Assembly (NCBI RefSeq): GCF_000237925.1
Contig: NC_031499.1
Location: forward strand, 868,001 to 932,000
Source: Schistosoma mansoni
Lineage: Eukaryota > Platyhelminthes > Trematoda > Strigeidida > Schistosomatidae
DNA: 64,000 nt
Direction of reading: 5' to 3'
Shown here: positions 47,661-59,266 of the stretch, piece after piece
Layout of the letters: each line of letters begins with the position of its first letter
Numbering within the stretch: the stretch's first letter is position 1
The notes under the pieces: generated by a model
The model's input: the letters and a program-made list of their open reading frames with translations, nothing else
Database searches by the model: none
What the model was told of the DNA's origin: nothing
Position numbers and translations under genes: made by a program

Positions 47661-50600
47661 TTTCCTTTGCGTAGATAACCTACAGACCCTAGTCCATGTG
47701 TGCTTCACTAAGCTAAAGAGATCAGTGCGCCCCTAGTCTTCTCACGACCTATGTCAGACATCATGGCGCGTCACGGTTGTGGCTGGATTGACATGTATAA
47801 TACATGTTTTATCCATCTCTGCGTCTAATCCCACAGTTGCTGCTTCGAGTGTCCTACGATATGTAAACACCCTATATGGTACAGTACGACGAAAACCTAC
47901 CGGTTCAGCTTATTAGTGCATATACGCCGACCATCCCGTCAGAAGTTTCACTACCTCTGTGATCGTCTTCATAACAAACAAGTACGTACTTACCGAATAG
48001 GATACAATGCTTTTGTTTTTCAAAACCTGGACATATCACAGTTAAGAAGTTAGAGGACGGTGGTAATATACAGCTCATATACACGCCATGACTTGCGTTC
48101 ACAGGTCACTGAAAATATAGAATGGGAATATTAGCTTAGCAGGTGCACTTACTAAGACTAAAATGTAAGTTTGAAAAGAAAGTATTGGATTACTGTGTAA
48201 GAAATAGTTCTAGTGTTGCAGTGAATGTAATCAAAATCGACAATGTCCAAGGATGTGCTTGTTGAATTATGACCTGGTTTGTTATTGCTACTGCTATAAT
48301 AGTAGACCTAACCCTTAAAGCACAATTTTGTCATAAAGTGACCATCTAATCTACAAGACCTTAAGTGGAAGTCACATCATTGTCTACACTGACTCGTCGC
48401 ATTGTGACAATTAACAATATGATGCTTGGTACTTCTGAAGAACACATTCAGGTTGGAGATAGAATAATATATTTAGTATGAATAAAGACAAGTTATACTG
48501 AATGACCACGTCTGAGAGGCTGAACCATGCCAACCAACTGAATGAATGAATATTCCTGCGTTCACCACTGTTGGCCTTTTCTTCGTGTTAAGTGTCAAAT
48601 ATCTATTTTCCGTGTTATTTCATGTTCAGCTTTGAGGATTTGGTGGTTATGAATAATACCAATACATACCAGTGGATTTGAATGAATGCTACCCAAGAAT
48701 ATAATCACAGGTGAGGAAAGCTGAAATCTCTAGACTGTTATGCATTACAGTAACCTTAAACGAACTGTTTACTTCACCATCGACAGACTCTCTGAATATT
48801 AACAATTTTTAAAGCAGATAACATTCCACAGATGAAAACAGAGAACTGGAACTTTCGCAGTTGATCCACTCTTTCAGCATGGAGCCGGTATACACTCCAT
48901 ATCGTTATGACTATTGCCCGACATGATTAGTTTGAATTGATCCATGATCAATACCGAATCTTCCTCCTTTTCTTCATGCGTTCAGGCAAACATAACCAGG
49001 GTTACGTGAGCACAGTTGTCTGAAGCAACCGAACGAAACATTTTGTAATTATTGGCTTTAAGTTTGCAGAACACTTTACACTAGTTTCCTCTGTCGGTGT
49101 TTTATGTCGAATCGGTACAAATTACTTCAGGGAGGCATCCATACATTTCAATGTGCCCATATGTGTTGGATGCTATTCTCGTCACTTGATTAGCATCCTC
49201 ACCATAGCATTCACACAATTTCCCTTTACTACGTAAGGTTTACAGAGCATCGCCGAAACTTTTACGACATAACAAAATATAGGTGGGTAAAAAAATGGGT
49301 GTTTGATAACCTCTTGTTTCAAATTATTGACATGAAGAAAAGTAATGGTCTTCTGGAAGTTTTTTTCGACACACCTAACAATCCTCTCGGGATCATCCCC
49401 GGTTACTAACATTGGCATAAAAACCTACATCCAATCATCACTTAATCTCCTGAACCACGCATTGTTAGTCAGGTGCTTTTTATCGCAAGAATGGTTGTGG
49501 ATCATTGTAAAATAAGCTGTTATGTGACTGTTGAGATCATAATGCAAATGAAACATGGCTTGGTAACCAGTAAACTTTGATTCATAAAAAAGTATGCATA
49601 ATAACAGTTATTTATCTTTTGCCTATCTGACCATAACCCTCTGGCTTCACTTTATAGCAAAAACAACAGATGTACACAACGTACTGAGAGCAGATTTCTG
49701 GGCTTTCATCGTTCAACTTGCTTTCACGCACCAAATACTGAGTACAAGTGATCTATTATTGCTATATCTCTAAGAAGAAACTGTCAGAAATCGATCAGTA
49801 GCATCTCTGACTTGATCTCAGGTGCTTAGGCCTTATTATAGTGTCGAATATACCGCTGGTATTCACAACAACTGCACACTCATTATTTGTCTGGTTCGTT
49901 GATAGGTGAGGGTGTTGTATCCCGAGGAGAATTATGAGTGGTAACTTTTGAGGACTAATTATTGGCCAATATAATATGTATATTTCCTATTGTAATTAAC
50001 CGAATCATATTCGTTTCCTCTCATCACTAACTTTATTTTGACCTTTGAACTATTATTATACGATCCTTGAGTTATCATCAGTTTGTTGATTACCATTCAA
50101 AGCCACATTCGGCTAAATATTGTACAAATGTTATTATCTATTTTATGGGTCGATATGGTCTGTTTGGTTGGTATGTAAACTCAGTATGTTTGAAATACAA
50201 GGATTCATACCACTGAGGCTGTTATTGGTGTTTTGGACTTAACCGTCTGGGCTAGGCACATCGCAGGACCGGTTAGCACTGTAGACTGCTCGTACGGTTT
50301 CGTGTGTCACTGTTCCAGTCGATAATTCGCTGCTCTCTAATTGGCGATCTCATCAAGTCACACATCAACTAGACATCCACTCGGCCACAAGATATAACAG
50401 AGGGTTATCCATAAATTATCTATTAATTGAGTTTGACTTTATCACCTTTAAACAACACCTATTGCCCGAAGTCAATACTTGTACAAATAAGAGTGGATAA
50501 ACGAATGGACAAAAATAAGTGTATACATTAATGTATACAAATAAAAATGGTGTGTATATAAAGTACTAGAGTTAGTAATGCCTGTGAAATACCGATGTAC

Positions 50601-50799
50601 AGATTTATAACGCTGTTGTGGTCTATCATTACAAAAATTGTAACTCAGCAATAAAAAAAAGAAATCTAACAACCAAATAACATGGTTGACCAACACATGA
50701 CCAATATATGTCTGTCAGGTTTACCACTGTTCATGTTGGATATTATTCAAACGGGTTAAGGTTGCTAGTGACGGTGTTAATGTAAAGAGACTGCAAGTA
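47661..50799. other. No gene or repeat recognised
   Basis: About 3.1 kb of AT-rich sequence. The segment 50120-50420 ends in GTTATCCATAAATTATCT, reminiscent of the MITE terminus at 22089-22110, but a matching left end is not convincing. Confidence 0.4.
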
Positions 50800-51450
50800 A
50801 GTGGTTAAACATTTAAAGTTCCTATAATCTCATTTGTGGAGTAAGATACACTTACACGCACTAGAACATTTAATGAATTTTCAGAGGAGCAATATTCATC
50901 AATGAAGCGAACAAATAATGGGAGAGATTTTAACGTACGGATAGTTTGTGGTAGATTATTCCAGAGTCTAGAAAATTTACAGGTGAAGTAATTCATATAG
51001 AGAGGTCTGGAATATGTTTGTTCCGCTAAAGACAAGCAGTTACGAATGTCTTAATGTGAAGTTTCTTCATATTGAATCGCCTGGTTGGATGTGAAGGATA
51101 GTTTGTTAAGTATTTTGAAGGAGAATATAAGATTAAGTTTGAGTCTCCTCTTCCATAAATGGTCGAGCCCAAGTTTATCACACCTAGAATTACATGTCAA
51201 GGCACAATCAGTTCCAAGAGTACGAAAGTAAATCGTCTCTGCACTGATTCCAGCCTTAATTTATCCCTTATGCAAGAGCTACTAAGAATAAACGCGCAGT
51301 ATTTAAGGAGTGGTCGAACACAAACTTTGTACATTAAGATACGTGATTCGTTGTTATAAAGGTTCCGAGTTATGTAACCTATAAGGCATTGAGACTTGGA
51401 AGTTTGTTTCATTATCTGTTCGGTAAACGACAAGTCGTTGTTACCCAATC
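50800..51450 (-). mobile_element. CR1/jockey-like LINE, 3' end fragment
   Basis: Minus-strand frames 51448-51197 and 51035-50805 read SQCLIGYITRNLYNNESRI, YKVCVRPLLKYCAFILSS, IRDKLRLESVQRRFTF and later RPLYMNYFTCKFSRLWNNLP. This is the RT thumb/C-terminal pattern (RPLLEY...W-x-P...LE-x-VQRRFT and W-N-x-LP) of CR1/jockey-type LINEs, a different clade from A-C. A frameshift near 51195 and a stop-containing stretch at 51040-51195 break it. Confidence 0.75.
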
Positions 51451-51689
51451 ACTTTGTTCTGGTTTCGATTGCGGTGCACGTGTGTCTTTACATCCACGGA
51501 CAGTTATTCTTCACCAAACGCAGTTTGGATTTTATAGTTCTAAACAAATATTGATCGATTGGAGCTGCTCGGCTATCGTTTATAGTTCTAAACAAATATT
51601 GGTCCATTATTGTTTAATGAAACTCTTAATATATTCGAGGGAAATACTTCAGAAAAATGAAATCCTAACGTCATATCATATATTATTTA

Positions 51690-51900
51690 TCCTGAAGAAA
51701 CCATCAGTATTATACTTTGATAACTCTTAACCAGTGACACCTTCTATGGTCAAATCGCGCCCACCCAGTTAAGATCAGAAGTCAGAAGCGAGGAGGTTGG
51801 AAGATATATTTGATGGGTTGTCAATATATCGAGAAGTGACTGGTCTAATCTGGCTAATGATCGTAAGAGATGCTTCCCGAGCCGTTCTGTAACGTGATCT
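51690..51900 (+). mobile_element. Gypsy-type segment, copy 3 of 4
   Basis: Close to copy 1 from TTTGATAACTCTTAACCAGTG to TCTGTAACGTGATCTGG, with a small internal duplication (AGATCAGAAGTCAGAAGCGA). It abuts the protease fragment on its right. Confidence 0.65.
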
Positions 51901-51929
51901 GGTTTTCCGTTTGTAGTCTATAACCACGA

Positions 51930-52085
51930 AACAGACTCACGAAGCCTGGCGTTAGCACTAGCAGGAAGAACGCTTATTTCTGCGCCAGTGTCGACGAGGT
52001 AGCGAACTTTCGTTGTCACATCCGTGACGTATAAAAGGCGGCTATGTTCGCCGGCTACGGTTGCCGTCAACGCGTGCCGGCTGGG
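51930..52085 (-). pseudogene. Gypsy-type aspartic protease fragment
   Basis: The minus strand reads KLPSRHALTATVAGEHSRLL, YVTDVTTKVRYLVDTGAEIS, VLPASANARLRES. VDTGAEISVLP is the D-T-G active-site loop of a retroelement pepsin-like protease. The frame is open through this block but stops on both sides, so this is an isolated remnant. Its orientation is opposite to the integrase and RNase H pieces at 44.6 and 54.7 kb. Confidence 0.8.
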
Positions 52086-53564
52086 AAGTTTCCGGAGTTT
52101 TTTCGTGTCTAATTAGGACATGGACTAAGATTACTCGTGTACATGCAATACGTTTTCCCACAGTATGTCGACTTACGAGTCATAAATGTACATGGTTTCG
52201 ACTAAAACTTGACGGCAGTAACAAAATATGTGACTACTCTACGTGAAATGTTATTAGACATCATAAACATTATATGAAATTAACTAATTGTGATAATCAG
52301 AAGTATTTGAATTGTAGTATAAACTAGTAATCCCAGAAATAACGCAATTTAACCAAGAAGTTTTAGATGAGCACAAACGAATGTATTGTATTTGGAATTC
52401 AAAACCACAACAGTCATCAATACAAAGAAGACATTGATTTATTTAAACATCACACTAATGCAATTATGAAACTCGCCTGGGTAACTCTTGCTACCAAGTA
52501 ATTGAAATTCGTTGAATAAATTCGTAGAATAACGAAGCATTGTAGACTGAATTTGTACAAGTCCAAATTTAACTTAAGCCAAACACGTAGCGTTGCCCGA
52601 TGAACAGTCTAAACAAGATCTAACATTGCAGGGAATTTATAGTTCAAACTCACCGGTAAATTTTTAGCATTCGTATCCTCTGTTTCGCCATGGAACTCAG
52701 CAATTGGAAATTAGACAGGAAGTGGTCAAGTGAGTAAAATATTTTATGGTAGGTAGTTTCTGACGGAAGGTAGTTGATAGTGATTAGGCAGAAGGATGAA
52801 TTTATAATCGACAGTTAATCCTGTATTGCTTATACAAGTGGATAAGTTGCAAACAGATAGGCGTTCGTGTTGCCACGTGGCTACACCTACGAGTGGTTGA
52901 TATTTTAATAGACATATTGCACAGGAGCATTTACATGCCGCTAATGATTGTTGAAGAACCACGATAGTCGATTATAGTCGTAGTTGATTGGTTAGTTCTA
53001 TCGATTGAACTTATTATTTAAGTTGAAATACTGATCAACATTGATATGAAGCAACGAATGTTCACAGAAACTGATTAACATAAGTGACGTTACAAATGAA
53101 AAACAACAAGTATAGAATGCAATAAAAGAAGATTATAATGATAGGTTGTGTTATTCGAAGTCTTGCTCGCCAGTGTAGACCATCAACGTTGATGATCTAT
53201 GTCGAATGATTGGAGGCCTACTCGAGTAAGACGGGAACGGTGTAACGAACGAGCTAGCTTCGAAGTAACACCTCGCAACCAACACCTTACGTGGATTGCC
53301 CCATCGACGTATCAAGGGACCATGGATGCTCTGAAGACTGTACAACACAAAGGACGTTAATACAGGAATATATTAGTTAAAGTAGATACGAGCGAAAGTA
53401 GAACCACTGCCACATGGGCCAGTCCATGGAGTATGACTGACTGATGCGCATCGGCTGTCCTTGACCTTGACGGGGATCGACGATCTGTTCGATATTTAGT
53501 GACCCAACTGCCGGATGATTTGGCTAGGGCTTCAAGATACGACCGGTATTGTAGTTTTGCAACT
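52086..53564. other. Unassigned DNA, possibly LTR-element gag or leader debris
   Basis: A 70-codon minus frame at 53357-53569 (LVAKLQYRSYLEALAKS, TDRRSPSRSRTADAH) and its GC-richer composition suggest retroelement origin, but no domain can be named. Confidence 0.35.
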
Positions 53565-53860
53565 AGCAACCAGTAACACCTTCTTTATTCGAATCGTCCC
53601 CAAATTAGATAAAACCAGAAGTCAGATGCGAAGAGGTAGGAAAGATATATTTGATACGTTATCAATATATCGAGGAACGTTTATTCTAAGCTGAATAGTG
53701 AACGTAGGAGCAGTGTCCCACGCCGAGTTGAAACGTGATCTGGTACGGATGCATGACCGAAAGCCTTCAGTTAAACAAGTCCACTTAAACAAATGTGGCC
53801 AGCATCCAATGTCGAACACTTAATGGGCTATTGCTTTTGGGGAATTATTTACAGCTACAG
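53565..53860 (+). mobile_element. Gypsy-type segment, copy 4 of 4
   Basis: AACCAGTAACACCTTCTTTA, TAAAACCAGAAGTCAGATGC, CGTGATCTGGTACGGATGCA, AAGCCTTCAGTTAAACAAGT through TTTTGGGGAATTATTTACAGC. It matches copy 1 over its full length at moderate identity. Confidence 0.6.
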
Positions 53861-54589
53861 GCTCAAAAATATTTCACTGGCTCTACAATCATCATATTGC
53901 ATTTGCTTCTTGTGAGAAACTTATTGAATGCGAAGCATGAGTACCAAGTGAGCTTGATTCTCATTACTATTCGGATAACTTTAGATCAACTGTTGTTTAT
54001 ACTTATCATGAAGTGACTTCCGATGAATACTCTAGTCAATATGTTAAATATGTTTTAAATGAAGCCTCAATATTCATAATCTGGGGATATGAAGATCCAA
54101 AATTATTTCGTGGGTAAGGATATTGTTGTAAAGCCTATGGTTCAAACCCTAGCTATTAGTGGTTTTAGTGCACAACCGAAATGATGATTGTATGCAATTC
54201 CAGGACCCAAGTAGATCCGTTCGAATTTCGGTTGTTAATTCTAATACTAACGAGTGCATTCTAGACAATATAGAATCTATATCCAATACACTGTCGAACA
54301 GACATAAGATGAACCTAACGAGAAGACGTACAATCGATTACAGACAGTTACACTTCAATTTAAGCTATGGCGGATGTGGTGTTTATACGGACTAAATATT
54401 TCTTCGTATTGATTTTGAATCCCACATATAGTACATTCGTTTGTGCTCATCTAATACTTCTTGATTTAATTGCGTTGTCTCTGGGAATACTAGTTTATAC
54501 TATAATTCAATTACTTCAAATCATCACAGCGACGGTAAATCCATTTTAGTGTCAGTCTCAACTTAATTCTATACTTTAAGTGCCGAGGG
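53861..54589. other. Unassigned DNA between gypsy fragments
   Basis: No motif recognised; probably part of the same decayed element. Confidence 0.35.
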
Positions 54590-55540
54590 CTTTAAACCTG
54601 ATATGAGTTGCCTAGTCCCATTGATTCAAGCACCGTCACCTAAGAGTATCTCAGCACTCAGATCGTGGATTGGTACTCTTCGGTTTTATTCCTGACTTTT
54701 CCAAAGTATTGTCTCCACTTTTCGACTTGGTTTCTGTTAAAGAGATTGTGTGGGGACAGCGACACGAAGATATACTAAGTAACATTCTACATATTTTAAA
54801 CAGTGAGGTTTTATTCAGACCATTTTCACCGACTGAAAAATCTATCCTTACTACAGATGCACTTCCATTGGGGGTTACGTGCCGTTCTGGAACAGAATGT
54901 GAAACCTGTTATTTTTATTTCGAGACGATTGAGCGACAGTGAACAAGAATATTCGCAGACACAAAAGGAGGCTTCAGCCGTGGTGTGGGCAGTAGAAGGA
55001 CTGTACAAATATTGTTTGGTGTAAAATTCCATATCGTAACTGATCACCAGACGTTAAAGTCTATTTACCAATCAATTGCGTCACTCCGTCAGTTATCCTC
55101 TGCCGTGATCCAGAGACGGATTTTGAGTTGAAAGCTTATGATTTTACCACTGAGCACCCGGTGGTTAGAAGCATATTAGATGCGGATTTCCTATCATCCT
55201 ATTCGTGTTTCGCAAGACCATGTAACAAAAGTGATTGCGAGTTGATTCTGCCATTGTCTGTTGATAAAGAACTTGTGGAGAGTACTCGTAAGTACTTTGG
55301 AACTGTCATAAGTACGGTGAAAAGAGGTTTGAATGTTCAGCGCAAACGTAGGTTTCCTGAGTGCTATGAAATGAGAGAAGACATATTACAATATCTTGAA
55401 TGTGATTTGTTCTTTGATAATAGGGTAATCACTCCCCTACATATATATGAGGTATTAGATGGTCTTCATTTCGCCCATCTGGGAGCTTTTATTCTGTACC
55501 CGGTGTTGGTTGAGTTCGTAAAGCTTGCATGAGTTCTTAA
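54590..55540 (+). pseudogene. Gypsy-type RT end, RNase H and integrase start, frameshifted
   Basis: In successive plus-strand frames: PSPKSISALRSWIGTLRFYS (end of RT/connection), GFIPDFSKVLSPLFDLV, then LEQNVKPVIFISRRLSDSE, QEYSQTQKEASAVVWAVE (the R-L-S-x-x-E-x-x-Y-x-x-x-E-x-E-A-L-A-x-V-W region of gypsy RNase H), FHIVTDHQTLKSIYQS (T-D-H-x-x-L), and farther on an integrase N-terminal region ending EVLDGLHFAHLGAF. Frame changes at about 54680, 54890 and 55025 and several stops show it is inactive. Confidence 0.8.
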
Positions 55541-56489
55541 TGTTCGCATTATTAAATAGTCTGTTGACATCCGAAAATCTAAAAAATGTTGTTTGAACCA
55601 ATTTCAAATGTATTGTCGTTCTTTTTTAATGCAAACATTGTGTTTCTGTTTGAGTAATTGTTCATTGGAAAGCTGCCACTATACCCGCTTCGCCGAAAAT
55701 CGTATTATATTTCCTAAAATAACGCATTATCAGTTAATGTAGTGACAAACAATTCTAGGGATTCTCTATTCACTTTTTCAGTTAAATGTCTAGCGCTATT
55801 GGTCAAACTTCTAGTTCCTGAAATGTTTCGGTTGATATAAGACAGCTGACGCTGAACAAACTTTTCTTATTTCGGATGAATTCCAGAAGGTGTAATAAAT
55901 TTCAATAAGTACATTAACTATACGCAAATGGAGATCGAAGATTATTGAAAACGAAACTTCAACATTAGTAAGTCAGTTTCTTAAATGATGTGTAAGTCCA
56001 GGTTTTTTCATGAAATCTATCTGTACTATTAATAAAACGTGTATTGTCACGTATTAAAGTAATCAGAAAAAGGTAGACATCCTGGTTAGAAACGAACAAT
56101 AGAAAATTTGTAATTTTTGTTTAGAAATTAGATAATCAATCTAGTAATCGATAACAATTGAATCCACTTATTATCTTTTAGCTAAGAAATAAGTCACTAT
56201 TTGTTTCGCCTATCTTACACTTTTGATCTATTTGTTATCACCGTTGATATGAAATGGGATAATTTAGATCGATACCCAAGTGAACTACGTAATTTATGGG
56301 ATCACTTCAGTCCTTGAATAACATTCGTCAGCAATCGTACAAAACAACTATGGTAGTTCTCTCTAACTTTGAACTATTTCGCAACTGATATTTCGTACTA
56401 GAACACTACTAATAAATTTCGATAATTATCCAATTTCTTAATCTTGATAACTTTACGAATCCTGTAGTGAAATTATTAATAATCAAGTC
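55541..56489. other. No gene or repeat recognised
   Basis: AT-rich sequence between retroelement fragments. Confidence 0.5.
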
Positions 56490-56800
56490 ACCAGGATGCT
56501 TACTTACTTACGCCAGCTACCCCTCGTGGAGGAGCATAAGCCGCTCACAAGCATTCTATACCCAACCCTGTCCTGGGCAGTCTTTTCTAGTTGTTATTCA
56601 TCCTTTTCATATCTGCTTCTATTTCCTGGCGTAATGTGTTCTTTGGCCATCCTCTTTACCATTCTACTTTACAATTACAAAATCGGGGTTGCCTTATGAT
56701 GCAGTTCGGTGATTTCCTTAATCCAACGTCTTTTCTAAATTTCCTCTTCAGCTGCAAGCTGGTTTATCCTCTCCCATAAAACGCTGATATCTTGACTATT
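56490..56800 (-). mobile_element. RTE LINE 3'-end fragment
   Basis: The reverse complement ends GCTTGTGAGCGGCTTATGCT ... CTGGCGTAAGTAAGTAAG, the same 3' end and (GTAA)n tail as the RTE at 35183-37712. The coding part corresponds to its last ~80 residues ([17 protein letters not shown] region). 5'-truncated, as usual for LINE insertions. Confidence 0.8.
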
Positions 56801-57214
56801 GTTTGCAGGGTATAGGTTGTCCTGTCCCTACATAGGGACGTGGCAGCATTAGAGGCCTGCCCCATTGGAGCCAAGATTGTCCTGTCGGTTGGACTGCGGA
56901 TTCCAGACGCACCAACCTTGTCTATAGTAGTTCAGGTTGATGACCAAAACTCTCACTTGAATTTCTGACTTCATTCATCCTGATTCCTCACACCAAGGCT
57001 GAACTGTATTTTCACTCCAGTAAGTGGTTGAAGTTTTTCAACACCACTACAACATGCTTTTTATTCACTAGACAATTTATTATAACGGGGTAAGTATTGA
57101 AGACATGGGAACTTCTGAGAATAATTTATGCAGTATGCATACAAGCACACATGAAAACAAAAAGTAATTCATGTAAAGTTAAGCTAACTGGAGTCATTAC
57201 AATAGACCATACCG
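56801..57214. other. Unassigned, GC-richer at its left
   Basis: 56810-56950 (TGTCCTGTCCCTACATAGGG, CTGCCCCATTGGAGCCAAG) looks like part of an unclassified repeat; nothing is recognised to the right of it. Confidence 0.35.
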
Positions 57215-57735
57215 TGTAGCCCCCAAATGCCCTGGTACGGCCGAGAGTGGGGAGAGTCCGCTCTCCCTCTCGAAATACTCTCACATGGCCAGCGAATATA
57301 TAGCATCTACCAGGGAAGTCCTACTCACTGCCTTCTCGTGGCACTGGTGTTGTTTACGAAATCGAGAGGATGAAAAGCGAATGTCCAGAGCTTTTACCGG
57401 GTTGGTGGACAAGGCGAGTCCACCTAGGGGAGTTGGAAAACCCTGATTCCAAACCAATGGTGCACATGGGCTCCAGTATCCTGAGAGAACAAATGGCGTA
57501 TGAATCAATCATTAATCACCGGCTACCATGGGACTGCATCTCCTCACGATGCTCCACTGCCTTGTGGACTAGACCTTCAGGTCAAAGGCTCCGGGTGTGG
57601 CCCCTTAAGAAAACCACCTGCTTCAGTCTGGGCAGTGTCACAGCCCTCACACAAGTCAAGTGAGATTTGTGAGGCGCATATGTATCTGGTGCTTCCTTGT
57701 ACCAATATTTATGTGTTTAAATAATAAATAAATAC
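57215..57735 (+). mobile_element. tRNA-headed SINE family copy, head missing
   Basis: From GTAGCCCCCAAATGCCCTGG to TATGTGTTTAAATAATAAATAAATA it follows the SINE at 25996-26612 at roughly 90 per cent identity by eye. The first ~100 bp (tRNA-like part) are absent, and about 10 bp are missing at GGGCAGTGTCACAGCC. Confidence 0.85.
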
Positions 57736-59061
57736 CGTGTAGGCAGGTTTAGTACACATAAACTTGCATTTGTTACGCGTATCACTCAGGCCTATACAAC
57801 ACAAAATAGGAATAATCAATCAACTCGCTGTAGTTTGAAGCAGCAAGACTAAAATTCGTGGACGACTTTCAAGTGATACTGACGTGACCTTGAACGTCTG
57901 TTTATTTGAATAATGAACAGTTGGTAGAAACATAATACTTCATATCAAATTATTGAATTTCGTTGAAGATGTCCTGTGGCATTCATATGAAAGGTTTCAG
58001 CATAATAGACGTAACGTATTTTCGAAAAGGATTACGTTAATTAACTAGATCTTTCTCAACTCAAAATCAACAAACTCTATGTCCCTCATTTTTACCGTAT
58101 GTTGTTACTCGTGAAAAAATATGATCTTTGCTGTTACCATCACTCTTACATAGTTATTTATAAATTACTAGAGAGCTTCGGTGACAGTTCTTTACAGAAA
58201 TGAAGAATCATTTATTCGACAACTTCACCTGGATTTCCATAATTTTTCGGTAAAGGGACCTAAGTGAATCGATTGAATTAAAAGGAGTCAAGTGGGTTAT
58301 TGATATGTTCATCCTTATGATTGATTGGGAACCATTGATAAATCCTATAAAGTTTATCTAGAAGGCAGGTAAATGCCAAAATATTTTCGGTTAATGAGCT
58401 CGCTTTGGTAACTTTCGACAGAAATCTAGAAAACAACTCCTAATGCTCTTATGGTTTGGATGGAATAGTTGCCGAATTCTAATCTCCACACGCCTCTTGA
58501 ATATCAAGGTTGTCTATAATCTTTTACTCTTGCTTTCTGTATATAATCTACCCTTTGAAGTAAATTTTTTCTATTCGAGATTTAACAGTCGAAGATTTTG
58601 ATAGTGTACGGAATCATTGTCTAAATTATCGCGAACAAAACAAGTATTGATAATAATTCGACTTTTATGAAATGATCTAGGTTGGGGGAGATCGTGAAGA
58701 CATATATATTATATTAGACCAAGTATTAATATAGGGAGAAAATTAGTTAGCTACTTACAAGCTGATACTCAGATCACGTTTTATAATGAATAGATGTAAT
58801 GTGTCTAAGGTTTTGAAAACACTGAAATCTCGGAAATATTTTGTATAATTATCATCAATGACAGACTTTATGAATTATGAGTTTTAAACACAATCAAATT
58901 GTCTTCGATGCACATGATTTTACTGAAAGCCAATGGAGGGGTAAATGCATCAGTTGATAACCCATTATAGACTACAAATATACTATCCCTATCCTCAGAA
59001 GTGTTTTACAATAAACAAACGAGTTGTAACAAACGAGTTGTAAGAAGCAATTACCAAGATG

Positions 59062-59064
<3 letters not shown>

Positions 59065-59099
<35 letters not shown>
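59065..59099 (+). repeat. (TA)n microsatellite
   Basis: About 35 bp of uninterrupted TA. Confidence 0.95.
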
Positions 59100-59102
<3 letters not shown>

Positions 59103-59245
59103 GTGCAACATCTAGTAGACAGACCAGAACAATGAGCAAATAAATAGTTAACTAAGATACTTTTCCACACATTTTGTCGACAGTAAAATTTTAAAATAAA
59201 TATTATCTAGGAAGATTAATTATGCATACCTTATAAATAAATAAT

Positions 59246-59266
59246 TATATATATATATATATATAT
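59246..59266 (+). repeat. (TA)n microsatellite
   Basis: About 21 bp of uninterrupted TA. Confidence 0.9.

Noticed and set aside
50120-50420. Possible second MITE sharing the 21862-22110 terminus
   Set aside because: Only the right end resembles the terminus and a matching inverted left end could not be found.
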